Below are positions 44,528 through 55,415 of a DNA stretch of 64,000 bases, in pieces. The DNA lies in the NCBI RefSeq assembly GCF_001040945.1, contig NZ_CP011930.1, positions 4,273,021 to 4,337,020 of the forward strand. Direction: 5' to 3'. This DNA is from Herbaspirillum seropedicae (GTDB lineage Bacteria > Pseudomonadota > Gammaproteobacteria > Burkholderiales > Burkholderiaceae_D). Each line of letters begins with the position of its first letter. The stretch's first letter is position 1. The notes under the pieces were generated by a model, which searched no databases, had not been told where the DNA came from, and saw only the letters and a program-made list of their open reading frames with translations. A program made the translations under genes and the position numbers.

Positions 44528-44643
44528 TCCTGCGCTCTAGCTTAATTCTTATCTTTCTCCGGTCGGGAGAACGCGCCGGGGGCGGCCCGGCAGCCGCTCA
44601 CTTTTCTTGTCTCGCCAAGAAAAGTAAGCAAAAGAAGGCGACC
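44528..44643. repeat. Left outer arm of a composite long inverted repeat
   Basis: 116 bases matching the reverse complement of 45182-45297 with only a few mismatches (for example GGGAGAA versus GGAAGGA). It contains its own palindrome (ACTTTTCTTGTCTCGCCAAG and flank). Inner paired blocks follow: 44655-44677 with 45148-45170, and 44696-44737 with 45088-45129. Confidence 0.9.
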
Positions 44644-44673
44644 GCTACTGCCCCGCCCTCCTTCGGAGGGTCC

Positions 44674-44760
44674 CCGCGTCAGCGCACATAAAAACGGGAA
44701 AAATAGAGTCGCTTCGCTCCGACTATTTTTCTGATCCGTTTTTATGCGCGCTGACGCGGC
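44674..44760. repeat. Nested hairpin element, left
   Basis: GCGTCAGCGC...TAAAAACG and CGTTTTTATGCGCGCTGACG arms flank a 42-base core (44696-44737) that is itself nearly palindromic (AAAAATAG...CTATTTTT). The same core, inverted, sits in the right element between different arms. Confidence 0.8.
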
Positions 44761-44865
44761 GGGTCAGAAGCGGACGGCCGGTCCGGCTCGCCTTCGGCTT
44801 CGCCGGGGGCTCGCTGGCGCTTCGGCTCTCTTCGATCACATACTTTCCGTACTTTTTAGTTTTTT

Positions 44866-44904
44866 CTTCCTCTTCCTCTTCCTCTTCCTCTTCCTCTTCC
44901 TCTT
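44866..44904. repeat. CTTCCT hexanucleotide microsatellite
   Basis: Six perfect tandem CTTCCT units and a partial seventh. No gene is in a position to be phase-varied by it. Confidence 0.95.
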
Positions 44905-44936
44905 TCCTGCCTTTGTTTTTCTTCTAAATAATTTCC

Positions 44937-44983
44937 CCCCGTTCGGACTGAGTAGTCGCGCAGCGACGTATCGAAGGCGCTCC
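44937..44983. repeat. Dispersed element, copy B (half)
   Basis: CCCCGTTCGGACTGAGTAG followed by TCGCGCAGCGACGTATCGAAGG. Only the left half of the element is recognisable; no matching right terminus was seen nearby. Confidence 0.75.
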
Positions 44984-45066
44984 GAAGTCAAGCCAAAGCC
45001 GCAGGCGAGTCGGAGAAGTGCGATGCCGAAGGCGAGCCCGTTCAGGTTTTTCCCCTTAGAGCCAGC

Positions 45067-45151
45067 CGCCGCAGTGGAGCGAAAAGTGGATCAGAAAAAT
45101 AGTCGGAGCGAAGCGACTCTATTTTTCCCACTTTTCGCTCCACTGCGGCGG
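45067..45151. repeat. Nested hairpin element, right
   Basis: CCGCCGCAGTGGAGCG and CGCTCCACTGCGGCGG arms, extended by AAAAGTGG/CCACTTTT, enclose the inverted copy of the 42-base core (45088-45129). The arms differ from those of the left element although the core is shared. Confidence 0.8.
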
Positions 45152-45181
45152 GGACCCTCCGAAGGAGGGCTGGATCTTAGG

Positions 45182-45297
45182 GGTCGCCTTCTTTTGCTTA
45201 CTTTTCTTGGCGAGACAAGAAAAGTGAGCGGCTGCCGGGCCGCCCCCGGCGCGTCCTTCCGACCGGAGAAAGATAAGAATTAAGCTAGAGCGCAGGA
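45182..45297. repeat. Right outer arm of the composite long inverted repeat
   Basis: Inverted copy of 44528-44643. The two arms end almost exactly where the 26-bp tandem repeats begin, 145 bases upstream of the crotonase gene. Confidence 0.9.
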
Positions 45298-45400
45298 AGA
45301 AATTCCGTGCAGACTACCTAGAAAGAAATTCCATGCAGACTACCTAGAAAGAAATTCCGTGCAGACTACCCAGGAAGAAATCCCGCGCAGACCACCCCGG
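45297..45400. repeat. Four tandem copies of a 26-bp unit
   Basis: Unit AAGAAATTCCGTGCAGACTA plus CCTAGA. Copies start at 45297, 45323, 45349 and 45375; the first three are nearly identical, the fourth diverged (TCCCGCGCAGACCACCCC). It lies directly upstream of the crotonase gene, 41 bases before its ATG. Confidence 0.92.
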
Positions 45401-45441
45401 ACTAAAATAAAACACCCACAAAAACCAAGGAGACAAAAAAC

Positions 45442-46233
45442 ATGAAAGACCACCACCCCGACATCCTAGAGAGAGAAGACCAGCAAGGCATCACCACCCT
45501 GACGCTAAACCGCCCCCAGCATTTCAACGCCCTCTCTGAAGAAATGCTCACAGCCCTGCAAGCCCAGCTAGACGACATCAAGAGTGACAGCACAGTACGC
45601 TGCGTCATCCTGGCCGCCAACGGCAAAGCCTTCTGCGCCGGCCACGACCTGCGCCAGATGCAAGCCACACCGCAACAGACGTACTACGAAGCCCTGTTCC
45701 ATCGATGCAGCCATCTGATGCAATCGCTGCGCGAACTTCCCGTCCCCGTCATTGCCAAGGTACAAGGCCTGGCCACTGCCGCAGGCTGCCAGCTGGTCGC
45801 CACCTGCGACCTCGCCATTGCAGCCGAGAGCGCCCGCTTCGCCGTTTCCGGCATCAACGTCGGCCTGTTCTGCTCCACGCCCGCAGTAGCGCTCACACGC
45901 AACCTCCCTATCAAGCGCGCCTTCGAGATGCTGGTCACCGGCAAATTCATCGACGCCGCCACCGCAGCCGCCTGGGGCCTCATCAACCAGGCCGTGCCAG
46001 AGCAGGAACTCGACAGCGCCACCCAGGCACTGGCGCGCGAGATCTGCAGCAAGCCCGCCATCTCGATCGCACGCGGCAAGGCCATGGTGTACCGCCAGCA
46101 GATGATGGCCCTGCCGGACGCCTATGCCCATGCCGCCGAGGTCATGGCCTGCAACATCATGGACCCCGAGGCGCAGGAGGGTATCACCGCCTTCCTCGAC
46201 AAGCGCAAACCCAACTGGGCGGCTCCCACCTGA
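45442..46233 (+). CDS. Enoyl-CoA hydratase/isomerase-like protein, ECHDC3 type
   Basis: 263 aa, crotonase fold with the CoA-binding, oxyanion-hole segments LAANGKAFCAGHDLRQM and VQGLATAAGCQLVATCDLA. In classical hydratases the two catalytic Glu lie in GGGCEL and FGQPEI; here these read AAGCQL and FAVSGI, so both are replaced. The segment NVGLFCSTPAVAL is characteristic of the ECHDC3 group, for which no hydratase activity is assured. AAGGAGA precedes the ATG. The gene stands alone between the repeat island and a small membrane protein gene. Confidence 0.87.
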   Translation: MKDHHPDILEREDQQGITTLTLNRPQHFNALSEEMLTALQAQLDDIKSDSTVRCVILAANGKAFCAGHDLRQMQATPQQTYYEALFHRCSHLMQSLRELPVPVIAKVQGLATAAGCQLVATCDLAIAAESARFAVSGINVGLFCSTPAVALTRNLPIKRAFEMLVTGKFIDAATAAAWGLINQAVPEQELDSATQALAREICSKPAISIARGKAMVYRQQMMALPDAYAHAAEVMACNIMDPEAQEGITAFLDKRKPNWAAPT

Positions 46234-46327
46234 ACACCCCGTCCGGCATCCCACATGGACTGGACAATCGGCGACGCTGACGGCAAGATGCGGCATCCTC
46301 ATCGCTGTCCATTCCAACAAGCTGCCC

Positions 46328-46900
46328 ATGCAAGCCGACTACGCCACCATCCTGCAATGGATCTACCTGTTCAATTCACTGGCCCTGGCCCAGCTGGCCC
46401 TCAAGCAACTGGGCCGGCGGCGCAAGGCGCGCGCGCTGGAACAGCGCTTCCGTGCGGCCCAGACGGCCGAATGGCGCAACACCGCGCCGGACTTCCTGAC
46501 CTCGCGCCTGGGCGCCCCCCACGCCCAGCAGAGCGTTGACGACGGCGCTACGCTGTACCGCTGGCGCGGTGAGCGACACTGGCTGGAGGCGCGCTATCGC
46601 GAAGGACAATGCGAGAGCGTGGACGTCTCCGATCACCTGGAAGAAAGCTTCCCCACCGTCAATACCTATTTCAATTGCGCCGTGCTGGCCGCGCTGGTCT
46701 GCGCCTGGAAATTCTCGGGCCTGGCCGATGCGCCGGACTTGCCGGTGGCCGCCGCGGGCAAGCAATACCTGGCCAATTTCATCGTCTTCCTGGCCGGCGC
46801 CTGGCTGCTCTCCTTCGTGCTCAAGCGCCAGCGCCTGCTGCTCAACCTGGGCTGCATCGCGATGGTGGTGCTGGCGCTGCCGCTGCTGAACTGGCCTTGA
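46328..46900 (+). CDS. Hypothetical membrane protein
   Basis: 190 aa from ATG 46328. One hydrophobic segment at the N-terminus (ILQWIYLFNSLALAQLAL), a ~90-residue polar region with TLYRWRGERHWLEARYREG, then three C-terminal helices (CAVLAALVCAWKFSGLA, FIVFLAGAWLLSFVL, LNLGCIAMVVLALPLL). No family recognised. No obvious ribosome site, so the start is tentative. It converges on kdpE with an 18-base gap. Confidence 0.6.
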   Translation: MQADYATILQWIYLFNSLALAQLALKQLGRRRKARALEQRFRAAQTAEWRNTAPDFLTSRLGAPHAQQSVDDGATLYRWRGERHWLEARYREGQCESVDVSDHLEESFPTVNTYFNCAVLAALVCAWKFSGLADAPDLPVAAAGKQYLANFIVFLAGAWLLSFVLKRQRLLLNLGCIAMVVLALPLLNWP

Positions 46901-46918
46901 CGCCTTACCGCGGCATCC

Positions 46919-47629
46919 TCATTCGGCCACCACATCGGCCACCCGGTAACCGACACCGATCTCGGTGAGGATGTGCACCGGCTGGGCCGCATCGCGCTCC
47001 AGCTTCTGGCGCAGGCGCTGCATGTAGATGCGCAGGTAATGGCCGTCTTCCGCATGCGAAGGGCCCCATCCGGCCACCAGCAACTGGCGGTGCGTGATGA
47101 CGCGTCCGGCATCGCGTAGCAGCGTGGACAGCAGGCGATATTCGATCTGCGTCAGATGCAGCGCCTCGCCATGACGGCTCACGCTGCGCGCTGGCAGATC
47201 CACCACCACATCGCCGAGCCGGTAGCGGCCACTGGACTGGCCCGCGCTGGACGCGCGCGCATGACGGCGCAACTGCGCGCGCATGCGGGCCAGCAGCTCG
47301 GGCATGCCGAAGGGCTTGACCAGGTAGTCGTCAGCGCCGGCGTCGAGTGCTTCCACCTTTTCCGATTCCTGGGTGCGCGCCGACAGGATCACGATGGGTA
47401 CGCTGCTCCAGTTGCGGATCTCGCTGATGACCTGCTTGCCATCGCCATCGGGCAGGCCGAGGTCGAGGATGATCAGGTCGGGCTTGCGGGTGCCGGCTTC
47501 GGTGACGCCCTCACGCGCGCTCTTGGCTTCGTGGACGACGAAGCCTTCCTGTTCCAGGGCGCTCCTGACCAGCTTGCGGATATGCGGATCATCCTCGATG
47601 AAGACGATGTTGCCTGCGTGTTCTTGCAT
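46919..47629 (-). CDS. kdpE: KdpE response regulator
   Basis: 236 aa, OmpR family. Receiver: IEDDPHIRKLV, acceptor Asp in IILDLGLPDGDGKQVI (the GDG of KdpE), Lys in YLVKPFG. Winged helix: LTQIEYRLLSTLLRDAGRVITHRQLL and LRIYMQRLRQKLE. In enteric bacteria KdpE~P activates kdpFABC during K+ limitation. It starts 9 bases after kdpD stops, so they are co-transcribed. A matching direct-repeat operator is seen upstream of the kdpF end of the locus. Confidence 0.95.
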   Translation of the reverse strand: MQEHAGNIVFIEDDPHIRKLVRSALEQEGFVVHEAKSAREGVTEAGTRKPDLIILDLGLPDGDGKQVISEIRNWSSVPIVILSARTQESEKVEALDAGADDYLVKPFGMPELLARMRAQLRRHARASSAGQSSGRYRLGDVVVDLPARSVSRHGEALHLTQIEYRLLSTLLRDAGRVITHRQLLVAGWGPSHAEDGHYLRIYMQRLRQKLERDAAQPVHILTEIGVGYRVADVVAE

Positions 47630-47638
47630 GGTGTGTCC

Positions 47639-50395
47639 TTATTCCTCGGGCGGGGCCGGCTGGGTTTCCACCGGCAGCGTGAAGCAGACCGTCGCGCCCT
47701 GCCCGGCTTCCTGCGGCGCGATCCAGATGCGGCCCTGGTGCGCCTCGATGATGGCGCGGCAGATGGCCAGCCCCAGGCCGACGCCGGGGGTGGCCGATTC
47801 ATTGTCGCCCCGCGTGAATTTCTCAAAGGCGTGCTGCGTCATGGTCGGCGGGAAACCGCGTCCCTGGTCCATCACGCAGACCTTGACCTGGGGCGCGCCA
47901 TCGCCGTGCTCGACGTGGGCGCTGATGCCGATGGGCGTGCCGGGCGGCGAATACTTGATGGCGTTTTCCACCAGGTTGGCCAGCACGCGCTCCAGCAGCA
48001 CGGCGTCCACCCGCAGCAAGGGCAGCTCAGGCGCGATGCGGGTGTCCACCTGCCGCCCTTCGAGCGCCTTGGCCAGCAGGCGCAGGGCCGAGCCGGCCAG
48101 TTCTTCCAGCGCATTCCATTGTCGATTGAGCGTGACCACGCCGGCTTGCAGGCGCGCCATGTCGAGCAGGTTGTTCATCAGGCCGACCATCTTCTGCGAC
48201 TGTTCGCTGATGGTGCGGGCCATGGCGCGGGCGTCGTCGTCCAGCCGGGCATTGGCGGCCAGCACGTCGGCGCTGCCCACCAGCGAGGTCAGCGGCGTGC
48301 GCAGGTCATGCGAGATGGCCGAGAGCAGCGAATTGCGCAGGCGTTCGGACTCCATCGTCACCAAGGCATCCTGGGCCACCTCGGCATAGTGCAGACGCTC
48401 GATGGCCATGGCGATCTGCGAGCAGAAGATCTCCAGCATCTGGCGGTTCTCGGGCAGCGCCAGTTGCGCCGCGGCAAGCTGGCGCTCTTCCTCGCTGGGC
48501 GCTTCGATGGCGAAGGCCAGCACGCCGCGGGTGCGCATGGTGGCCGTAAGCGGCAAGTACAGCGCCGCTGCCGAGGGCAAGGTGGCGGTGCCTTTGCCGG
48601 CGGCCTGGCCATTGTCATAGACCCACTGCGCCACGCCGGCGTCGACGTTCCTGAAGACATGCGCAGCGCCGCTGTCCTGCTCGGGCTCGGCCAGGCGCAA
48701 CTGGTCGGCGCTGTCGGGCAGGAAGAAGGCGATGCGCGCACCAAACACGGCGGCCAGGTGACGGCGACCGATCTCCAGGATCTGGTCCAGCGTCAGCAGC
48801 GCCGACAATTCCTTGCCCAGCATGTAGAGATTGGCCGCTCGCGCCTCGCGCTGCATGGCCACGCTGGCCTGGCGACGCAGGCGCGCAGCGAGCGAACTGA
48901 TGAACAGCGACACCGCCAGCATCACTGCCAGCGTCAGCAGGTATTGCGCGTCGGAGACCGTGATGGAGAAACGCGGATCGACGAAGAAGAAATCGAAGGA
49001 CAGCACCGACAGCACCGACACCAGCGCCGAGGCGGCACGGCCATAGCGCATCGCCACCAGCATCACGCCCACCAGGTAGAGCATGATGACATTGGCCGGG
49101 TGCAGCTTGCCATCGAGCAGGAAGGCCAGCGTGGTCGTGATGGCGCAGCTGGCCACCGCCCACAGCGTGCCGCGGGTGCGGCGGCGGCGCGTGAGCAGGG
49201 CTTCGGCGGCGCTGGCGGCGCTATCGGGACTGGCGGGTTCGTGCTGATGGCGGGTGCGGCTGCGGGCGATGGTGTAGAGATCGATTTCGCCGCCGCTGCG
49301 GGCGATGCGCTGGGCCAGCGTGCCACGCGGCCAGCGCAGCAGGCGACGCAGACCGCCCTCTTCCTGGCCGATCACCAGCTTGCCGGCATTGCGGCTGCGG
49401 GCAAATTGCAGCAGGGCCGCGGCCAGTTCCTCGCCGCTGATGCTGGCCGTTTCCGCGCCCAGCGAGTGCGCCAGCTTGAGGTAGCTCACCACCCGTTCGC
49501 GCGCCTCCATGGCCTGGCGCTGACCGGGCAGGTCCACATGCACGGCCAGCCATTGAGCCTGTAGCTTGGCGGCCAGGCGCGCGGCTTCGCGGATCAGCCG
49601 TTCTTCACCGGAGCCGCTGCCGATGGCCACCACGATGCACTCGCGCGCCTGCCACAGCTGGGCGATGGAACGGTCGGCGCGATACTGGCGCATGTCGGCG
49701 TCGACCCGGTCGGCGGTGCGGCGCAGGGCGATCTCGCGCAGCGCGATCAGGTTGCCCTTGCGGAAGAAATTGCGTCCGGCCTTCTCGGCCTGCTGGGGCA
49801 GGTAGACCTTGCCCTGCTGCAGGCGCGCCAGCAATTCGTCCGGCGGGATATCGACCAGCATGACATCGTCGGCTTCGTCGAAGACGTGGTCGGGGACGGT
49901 TTCGAAGACGCGGATACCGGTGATCTGGCCGACCACATCGTTGAGGCTCTCGATGTGCTGCACATTGAGGGTGGTGTAGACATCGATGCCGGCGCGCAGC
50001 AGTTCGTCGATGTCCTGCCAGCGCTTGGCATGGCGCGAACCGGGCACGTTGGAGTGGGCCAGCTCGTCGACCAGGATCACGCCGGGCTTGCGCTCGAGGG
50101 CGGCGTCCAGGTCGAATTCCGGCAGTTGCCGGTCGCGGTAGGCCACCATGCGCATGGGCAGGCGCGCCAGTCCAGCCAGTTGCGCTTCGGTCTCGGCGCG
50201 GCCATGGGTCTCGACCACGCCGGCCACTACGTCCCCCCCTTGCGCAGCCAGCGCCTGGGCCGCTTCCAGCATGGCGAAGGTCTTGCCCACGCCGGCCGAG
50301 AAGCCAAAGAAGATCTTCAGGCGGCCGCGCGCCTGGCGCTCTTCGTCGCGCATCACGCGTTCGAGCAGGTCGTCGGGATCGGGGCGGGTCGTCAT
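47639..50395 (-). CDS. kdpD: KdpD osmosensitive K+ channel sensor kinase
   Basis: 918 aa from ATG 50395, matching the usual ~900 aa. N-terminal KdpD domain with Walker A GFSAGVGKT and VDELAHSNVPGSRHAKRW; a universal-stress-like domain (~250-370); four membrane helices (~405-500); GAF-like region; HisKA with SAISHDLRTPLTSLVG (His) and HATPase with VENAIKYSPPGTP and GVGLGLAICRAI. It senses K+ and ionic strength and phosphorylates KdpE. It is separated from kdpC by 243 bases with a terminator and a dispersed repeat, so may have its own promoter. Confidence 0.95.
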   Translation of the reverse strand: MTTRPDPDDLLERVMRDEERQARGRLKIFFGFSAGVGKTFAMLEAAQALAAQGGDVVAGVVETHGRAETEAQLAGLARLPMRMVAYRDRQLPEFDLDAALERKPGVILVDELAHSNVPGSRHAKRWQDIDELLRAGIDVYTTLNVQHIESLNDVVGQITGIRVFETVPDHVFDEADDVMLVDIPPDELLARLQQGKVYLPQQAEKAGRNFFRKGNLIALREIALRRTADRVDADMRQYRADRSIAQLWQARECIVVAIGSGSGEERLIREAARLAAKLQAQWLAVHVDLPGQRQAMEARERVVSYLKLAHSLGAETASISGEELAAALLQFARSRNAGKLVIGQEEGGLRRLLRWPRGTLAQRIARSGGEIDLYTIARSRTRHQHEPASPDSAASAAEALLTRRRRTRGTLWAVASCAITTTLAFLLDGKLHPANVIMLYLVGVMLVAMRYGRAASALVSVLSVLSFDFFFVDPRFSITVSDAQYLLTLAVMLAVSLFISSLAARLRRQASVAMQREARAANLYMLGKELSALLTLDQILEIGRRHLAAVFGARIAFFLPDSADQLRLAEPEQDSGAAHVFRNVDAGVAQWVYDNGQAAGKGTATLPSAAALYLPLTATMRTRGVLAFAIEAPSEEERQLAAAQLALPENRQMLEIFCSQIAMAIERLHYAEVAQDALVTMESERLRNSLLSAISHDLRTPLTSLVGSADVLAANARLDDDARAMARTISEQSQKMVGLMNNLLDMARLQAGVVTLNRQWNALEELAGSALRLLAKALEGRQVDTRIAPELPLLRVDAVLLERVLANLVENAIKYSPPGTPIGISAHVEHGDGAPQVKVCVMDQGRGFPPTMTQHAFEKFTRGDNESATPGVGLGLAICRAIIEAHQGRIWIAPQEAGQGATVCFTLPVETQPAPPEE

Positions 50396-50434
50396 GTCGG
50401 GGTTATCGGGGTTGGAGCATTGTAGTGGCAAAAG

Positions 50435-50462
50435 GCCGGTGCTACCTAGACGTAGCACCGGC
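50435..50462 (-). terminator. Terminator between kdpC and kdpD
   Basis: GCCGGTGCTAC / GTAGCACCGGC form an 11-bp perfect stem with a 6-base loop; on the minus strand it is followed by CTTTTG. It should reduce read-through from kdpFABC into kdpDE. Confidence 0.7.
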
Positions 50463-50482
50463 TGCGGCGGGCCTCTCCATTG

Positions 50483-50625
50483 CCGTTCGGACTGAGTAGC
50501 GGCGCAGCCGCGTATCGAAGACGCTCCTGAGCCTGTCGAAGGAGGGGGCGCTACGCTGCCGACTCATGCAGAGCAGTCGGCGTACCCTTCGATACGACGC
50601 TGCGCGTCTACTCAGGGCGAACGGG
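50483..50625. repeat. Dispersed inverted-repeat element, copy C
   Basis: Starts CCGTTCGGACTGAGTAGCGG, ends CTACTCAGGGCGAACGGG. The right terminus has diverged at GGGC. Internal GCGGCGCAGCCGC palindrome and two TTCGATACG-type motifs in opposite orientations. It lies between kdpC and kdpD. Confidence 0.88.
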
Positions 50626-50638
50626 TCGGAGGGTGATC

Positions 50639-51250
50639 CTATTGTCTGGCATCCGTCTTGGGCAAGGGGGCCGCCGCATCCAGCGCCAGATTGAGCTTAA
50701 GCACATTCACGCGCGGTTCACCGAACAGCCCCCATTGCGGCGCCTCGCTGTTGACGCGGATCAGTGCGCGCACCTGCTCCACGGTCATGCCCCGCTCACG
50801 GGCCACGCGGGCGGCCTGGAAGTCGGCGGCGGCCGGGCTGATGTGCGGGTCCAGGCCACTGGCCGAGGCCGTCAGCAGGTCGATGGGAATGTCGCGGCGG
50901 TTCTGCGGATCGGCCTCGCGCAGGGCCTTGGCGCGTTCTTCGGCGGCTTGCTTGAGGGCCGGATTGGTCGGCCCCAGGTTGCTGCCGCCCGACGCCATGC
51001 CATTGTCGGGGAAGGTCCCGGCCGCCGAAGGCCGGCCCCAGAAGTAGGCCGGGCTGGTGAAGTTCTGGCCGATCAGTGCCGAGCCGACCACCTGGCCCTG
51101 GCGTTCGATCAGGCTGCCATTGGCCTGCTGCGGGAAGAAGGCTTGCGCCAGGCCCGTCACCAGCAAGGGATAGAGGCCGCCCAGCAATACGCCCAGCAGG
51201 ATGAAGAGCGTGATGGCGGGACGCAGGGGATGGGGTGTGGAGGTGTTCAT
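50639..51250 (-). CDS. kdpC: KdpC, K+-transporting ATPase subunit C
   Basis: 203 aa with a single N-terminal membrane helix (AITLFILLGVLLGGLYPLLVTG) and a periplasmic domain containing GSALIGQNFTSPAYFWGRPSA and the terminal LNLALD pattern, typical of KdpC. KdpC is the small stabilising subunit of the KdpFABC complex and affects K+ affinity. It starts 38 bases after kdpB ends. Length matches the family (~190-200). Confidence 0.97.
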   Translation of the reverse strand: MNTSTPHPLRPAITLFILLGVLLGGLYPLLVTGLAQAFFPQQANGSLIERQGQVVGSALIGQNFTSPAYFWGRPSAAGTFPDNGMASGGSNLGPTNPALKQAAEERAKALREADPQNRRDIPIDLLTASASGLDPHISPAAADFQAARVARERGMTVEQVRALIRVNSEAPQWGLFGEPRVNVLKLNLALDAAAPLPKTDARQ

Positions 51251-51288
51251 GTGACTATCCTTGAGAAACGGGTATCAGGAAATCAAGT

Positions 51289-53481
<2,193 letters not shown>

Positions 53482-53542
53482 AAGGGTATCCGTTGCGGGT
53501 TGCTGCGTCGGGCGCCATGCCCGGCGCAATCCATCCAATCAT

Positions 53543-55324
53543 TTACATCGCCATCATCTGCAGGTGCTCGACCACCGGTCCCAGCGCCAGCGCCGGCACA
53601 TAGGTCAGCGCCCCCACCAGGATCACCGCGCCGATCAGCAGCGCCACGAACAGCGGGCCATGCGTGGGCAAGGTGCCGGAGGTGGCGGCCAGGCGCTTCT
53701 TGCCGGCCAGCGAACCGGCCATGGCCAGCACCGGCACGATGATGCCGAAGCGGCCCAGCCAGGTGCAGATGCCGGTGGTGATGTTGTAGTACGGCGTGTT
53801 GGCCGAGAGTCCGGCAAAGGCGCTGCCGTTGTTGTTGGCCGCCGAGCTGAAGGCGTAGAGGATTTCGGAGAAACCGTGCGCACCCGGATTGGCGATGCCG
53901 GCCAGGCCCGCCTCCACCATCACCGAGAGCGCCGTGAAGATCAGCACCAGGGCCGGGGTCATGAGGATGGCGATGGACATCATCTTCATGTCGAACACGC
54001 CGATCTTCTTGCCCAGGTATTCGGGTGTGCGGCCGATCATGAGGCCGGCGATGAACACCGCCAGCACGGCGAAGATCAGCATGCCGTACAAGCCCGAGCC
54101 GACGCCGCCGAACACCACTTCGCCCAGCTGCATCTGCAGCATCGGCACCAGTCCGCCCAAGGGCGAGAGTGAGTCGTGCATGGCGTTGACGGCACCGCAG
54201 GAAGCGGCCGTGGTGATGGACGCAAACAGCGCCGAGGCCGGGATGCCGAAGCGGGTTTCCTTGCCTTCCATCATGCCGGGGCCGGAGGCGTGCAGCGAAG
54301 CCAGCATGGGATTGGGTTGCGACTCGGCATACATCAGCACCAGCGTCATGACCACGAACAGCAGCGTCATCGCCGCCAAGATGGCCCAACCCTGGCGACG
54401 GTCGCCCACCAGCACGCCGAAGCTGGTGCAGAGCGCCGCCGGAATGATGAGGATGGCCAGCATCTGCAGGAAGTTGGAGAGCGGCGTCGGGTTCTCATAG
54501 GGGTGGGCCGAGTTGGCGTTGAAGAAACCGCCGCCATTGGTGCCAATCATCTTGATGGCTTCCTGCGAGGCCACCGGCCCCATGGGCAGGGTCTGCTTGT
54601 CGGTGCTTTGCGCTTCGGTCACCGGTTCGCCCTTGGCGTCCTTGAGCGGCTGCCCTGCGGCGTCCAGCTTGGGCACGGTGTAGTGCGTCACTTCCAGGGT
54701 CTTCACGTCCTGGTAGGCGCGGAAGTTCTGGATGCTGCCCTGCTGCACCAGCACCAGCGCCAACACCACCGACAGCGGCAGCAGCACATAGAGCGTGCTG
54801 CGCGTCATGTCGACCCAGAAGTTGCCGATGCCCTTGCTGCTGTGGCGGGCAAAGCCGCGGATGAGTGCGAACGCAATGGCGATGCCGGTGGCCGCCGACA
54901 GGAAATTCTGCAGCGCCAGCGCAGCCATCTGAGTCAGGTAGCTCATGGTGGATTCACCAGCGTAGCCTTGCCAGTTGGTATTGGTCACGAAGCTCAGCGC
55001 CGTGTTGAAGGAGGAGTCCGGGCTGACACTGGCCAGCGCTGCCGGGTTCAGCGGCAGCCATTGCTGCAGGCGCTGCAACAGGTAGACCGCGATGGCGCCG
55101 ATGAAGTTGAACAGCACGACGGCGATGGCATATTGTTTCCAGTCCATCTCGTGTTCGCGGCTGATGCCGCAGAGACGGTAGAAGACGCGCTCGATGCCGC
55201 CGAAGAGGCGGTTGACGCGTGACTTGCCTTCCATCACGCGGGCCATGTACCAGCCCAGCGGCAGGGAAAGCAGCAGCAGGACCGCCAGGTAGAGGCCGAG
55301 CTGGTAGTAGTTGTTGCTGTCCAT
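53543..55324 (-). CDS. kdpA: KdpA, K+-translocating subunit
   Basis: 593 aa, about ten membrane helices. Selectivity-filter regions are visible ([58 protein letters not shown]). KdpA belongs to the superfamily of K+ transporters that resemble channels and selects K+ in the complex. It starts one base after the kdpF stop and 61 bases before the kdpB start. Confidence 0.97.
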   Translation of the reverse strand: MDSNNYYQLGLYLAVLLLLSLPLGWYMARVMEGKSRVNRLFGGIERVFYRLCGISREHEMDWKQYAIAVVLFNFIGAIAVYLLQRLQQWLPLNPAALASVSPDSSFNTALSFVTNTNWQGYAGESTMSYLTQMAALALQNFLSAATGIAIAFALIRGFARHSSKGIGNFWVDMTRSTLYVLLPLSVVLALVLVQQGSIQNFRAYQDVKTLEVTHYTVPKLDAAGQPLKDAKGEPVTEAQSTDKQTLPMGPVASQEAIKMIGTNGGGFFNANSAHPYENPTPLSNFLQMLAILIIPAALCTSFGVLVGDRRQGWAILAAMTLLFVVMTLVLMYAESQPNPMLASLHASGPGMMEGKETRFGIPASALFASITTAASCGAVNAMHDSLSPLGGLVPMLQMQLGEVVFGGVGSGLYGMLIFAVLAVFIAGLMIGRTPEYLGKKIGVFDMKMMSIAILMTPALVLIFTALSVMVEAGLAGIANPGAHGFSEILYAFSSAANNNGSAFAGLSANTPYYNITTGICTWLGRFGIIVPVLAMAGSLAGKKRLAATSGTLPTHGPLFVALLIGAVILVGALTYVPALALGPVVEHLQMMAM

Positions 55325-55325
55325 G

Positions 55326-55415
55326 TCAGAAATCCTCCGGCTTGATCAGGGCGTAGACCAGGTACAGCAACAGGGCGACGGAAACCGCCAGCCCCAGCGC
55401 ATACATGAGGTTCAT
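55326..55415 (-). CDS. kdpF: KdpF, small K+-ATPase stabilising subunit
   Basis: 29 aa, a single hydrophobic helix ([20 protein letters not shown]) followed by the KdpF-typical IKPEDF end. AAGGGGAG precedes the ATG. Its ATG overlaps the stop of a further small ORF upstream (ATGA). In E. coli KdpF stabilises the KdpABC complex. Confidence 0.93.
   Translation of the reverse strand: MNLMYALGLAVSVALLLYLVYALIKPEDF

Larger units (their letters stand above)
44232..45441. other. 1.2-kb non-coding, repeat-rich island
   Basis: No acceptable gene. The left end (44232-44520) holds the chemoreceptor promoter side with an AT-rich stretch near 44440-44510. The rest is made of a large composite inverted repeat (44528-45297), a CTTCCT microsatellite, one copy of the dispersed element and a 26-bp tandem array. 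The long open frame 44744-45283 crosses all of these and encodes low-complexity sequence, so it is not a gene. Confidence 0.7.

Noticed and set aside
44744..45283. 179-codon open frame in the repeat island
   Set aside because: It runs through the microsatellite, a dispersed repeat and the inverted-repeat arm, has a low-complexity Phe/Leu stretch, and lacks a ribosome site.
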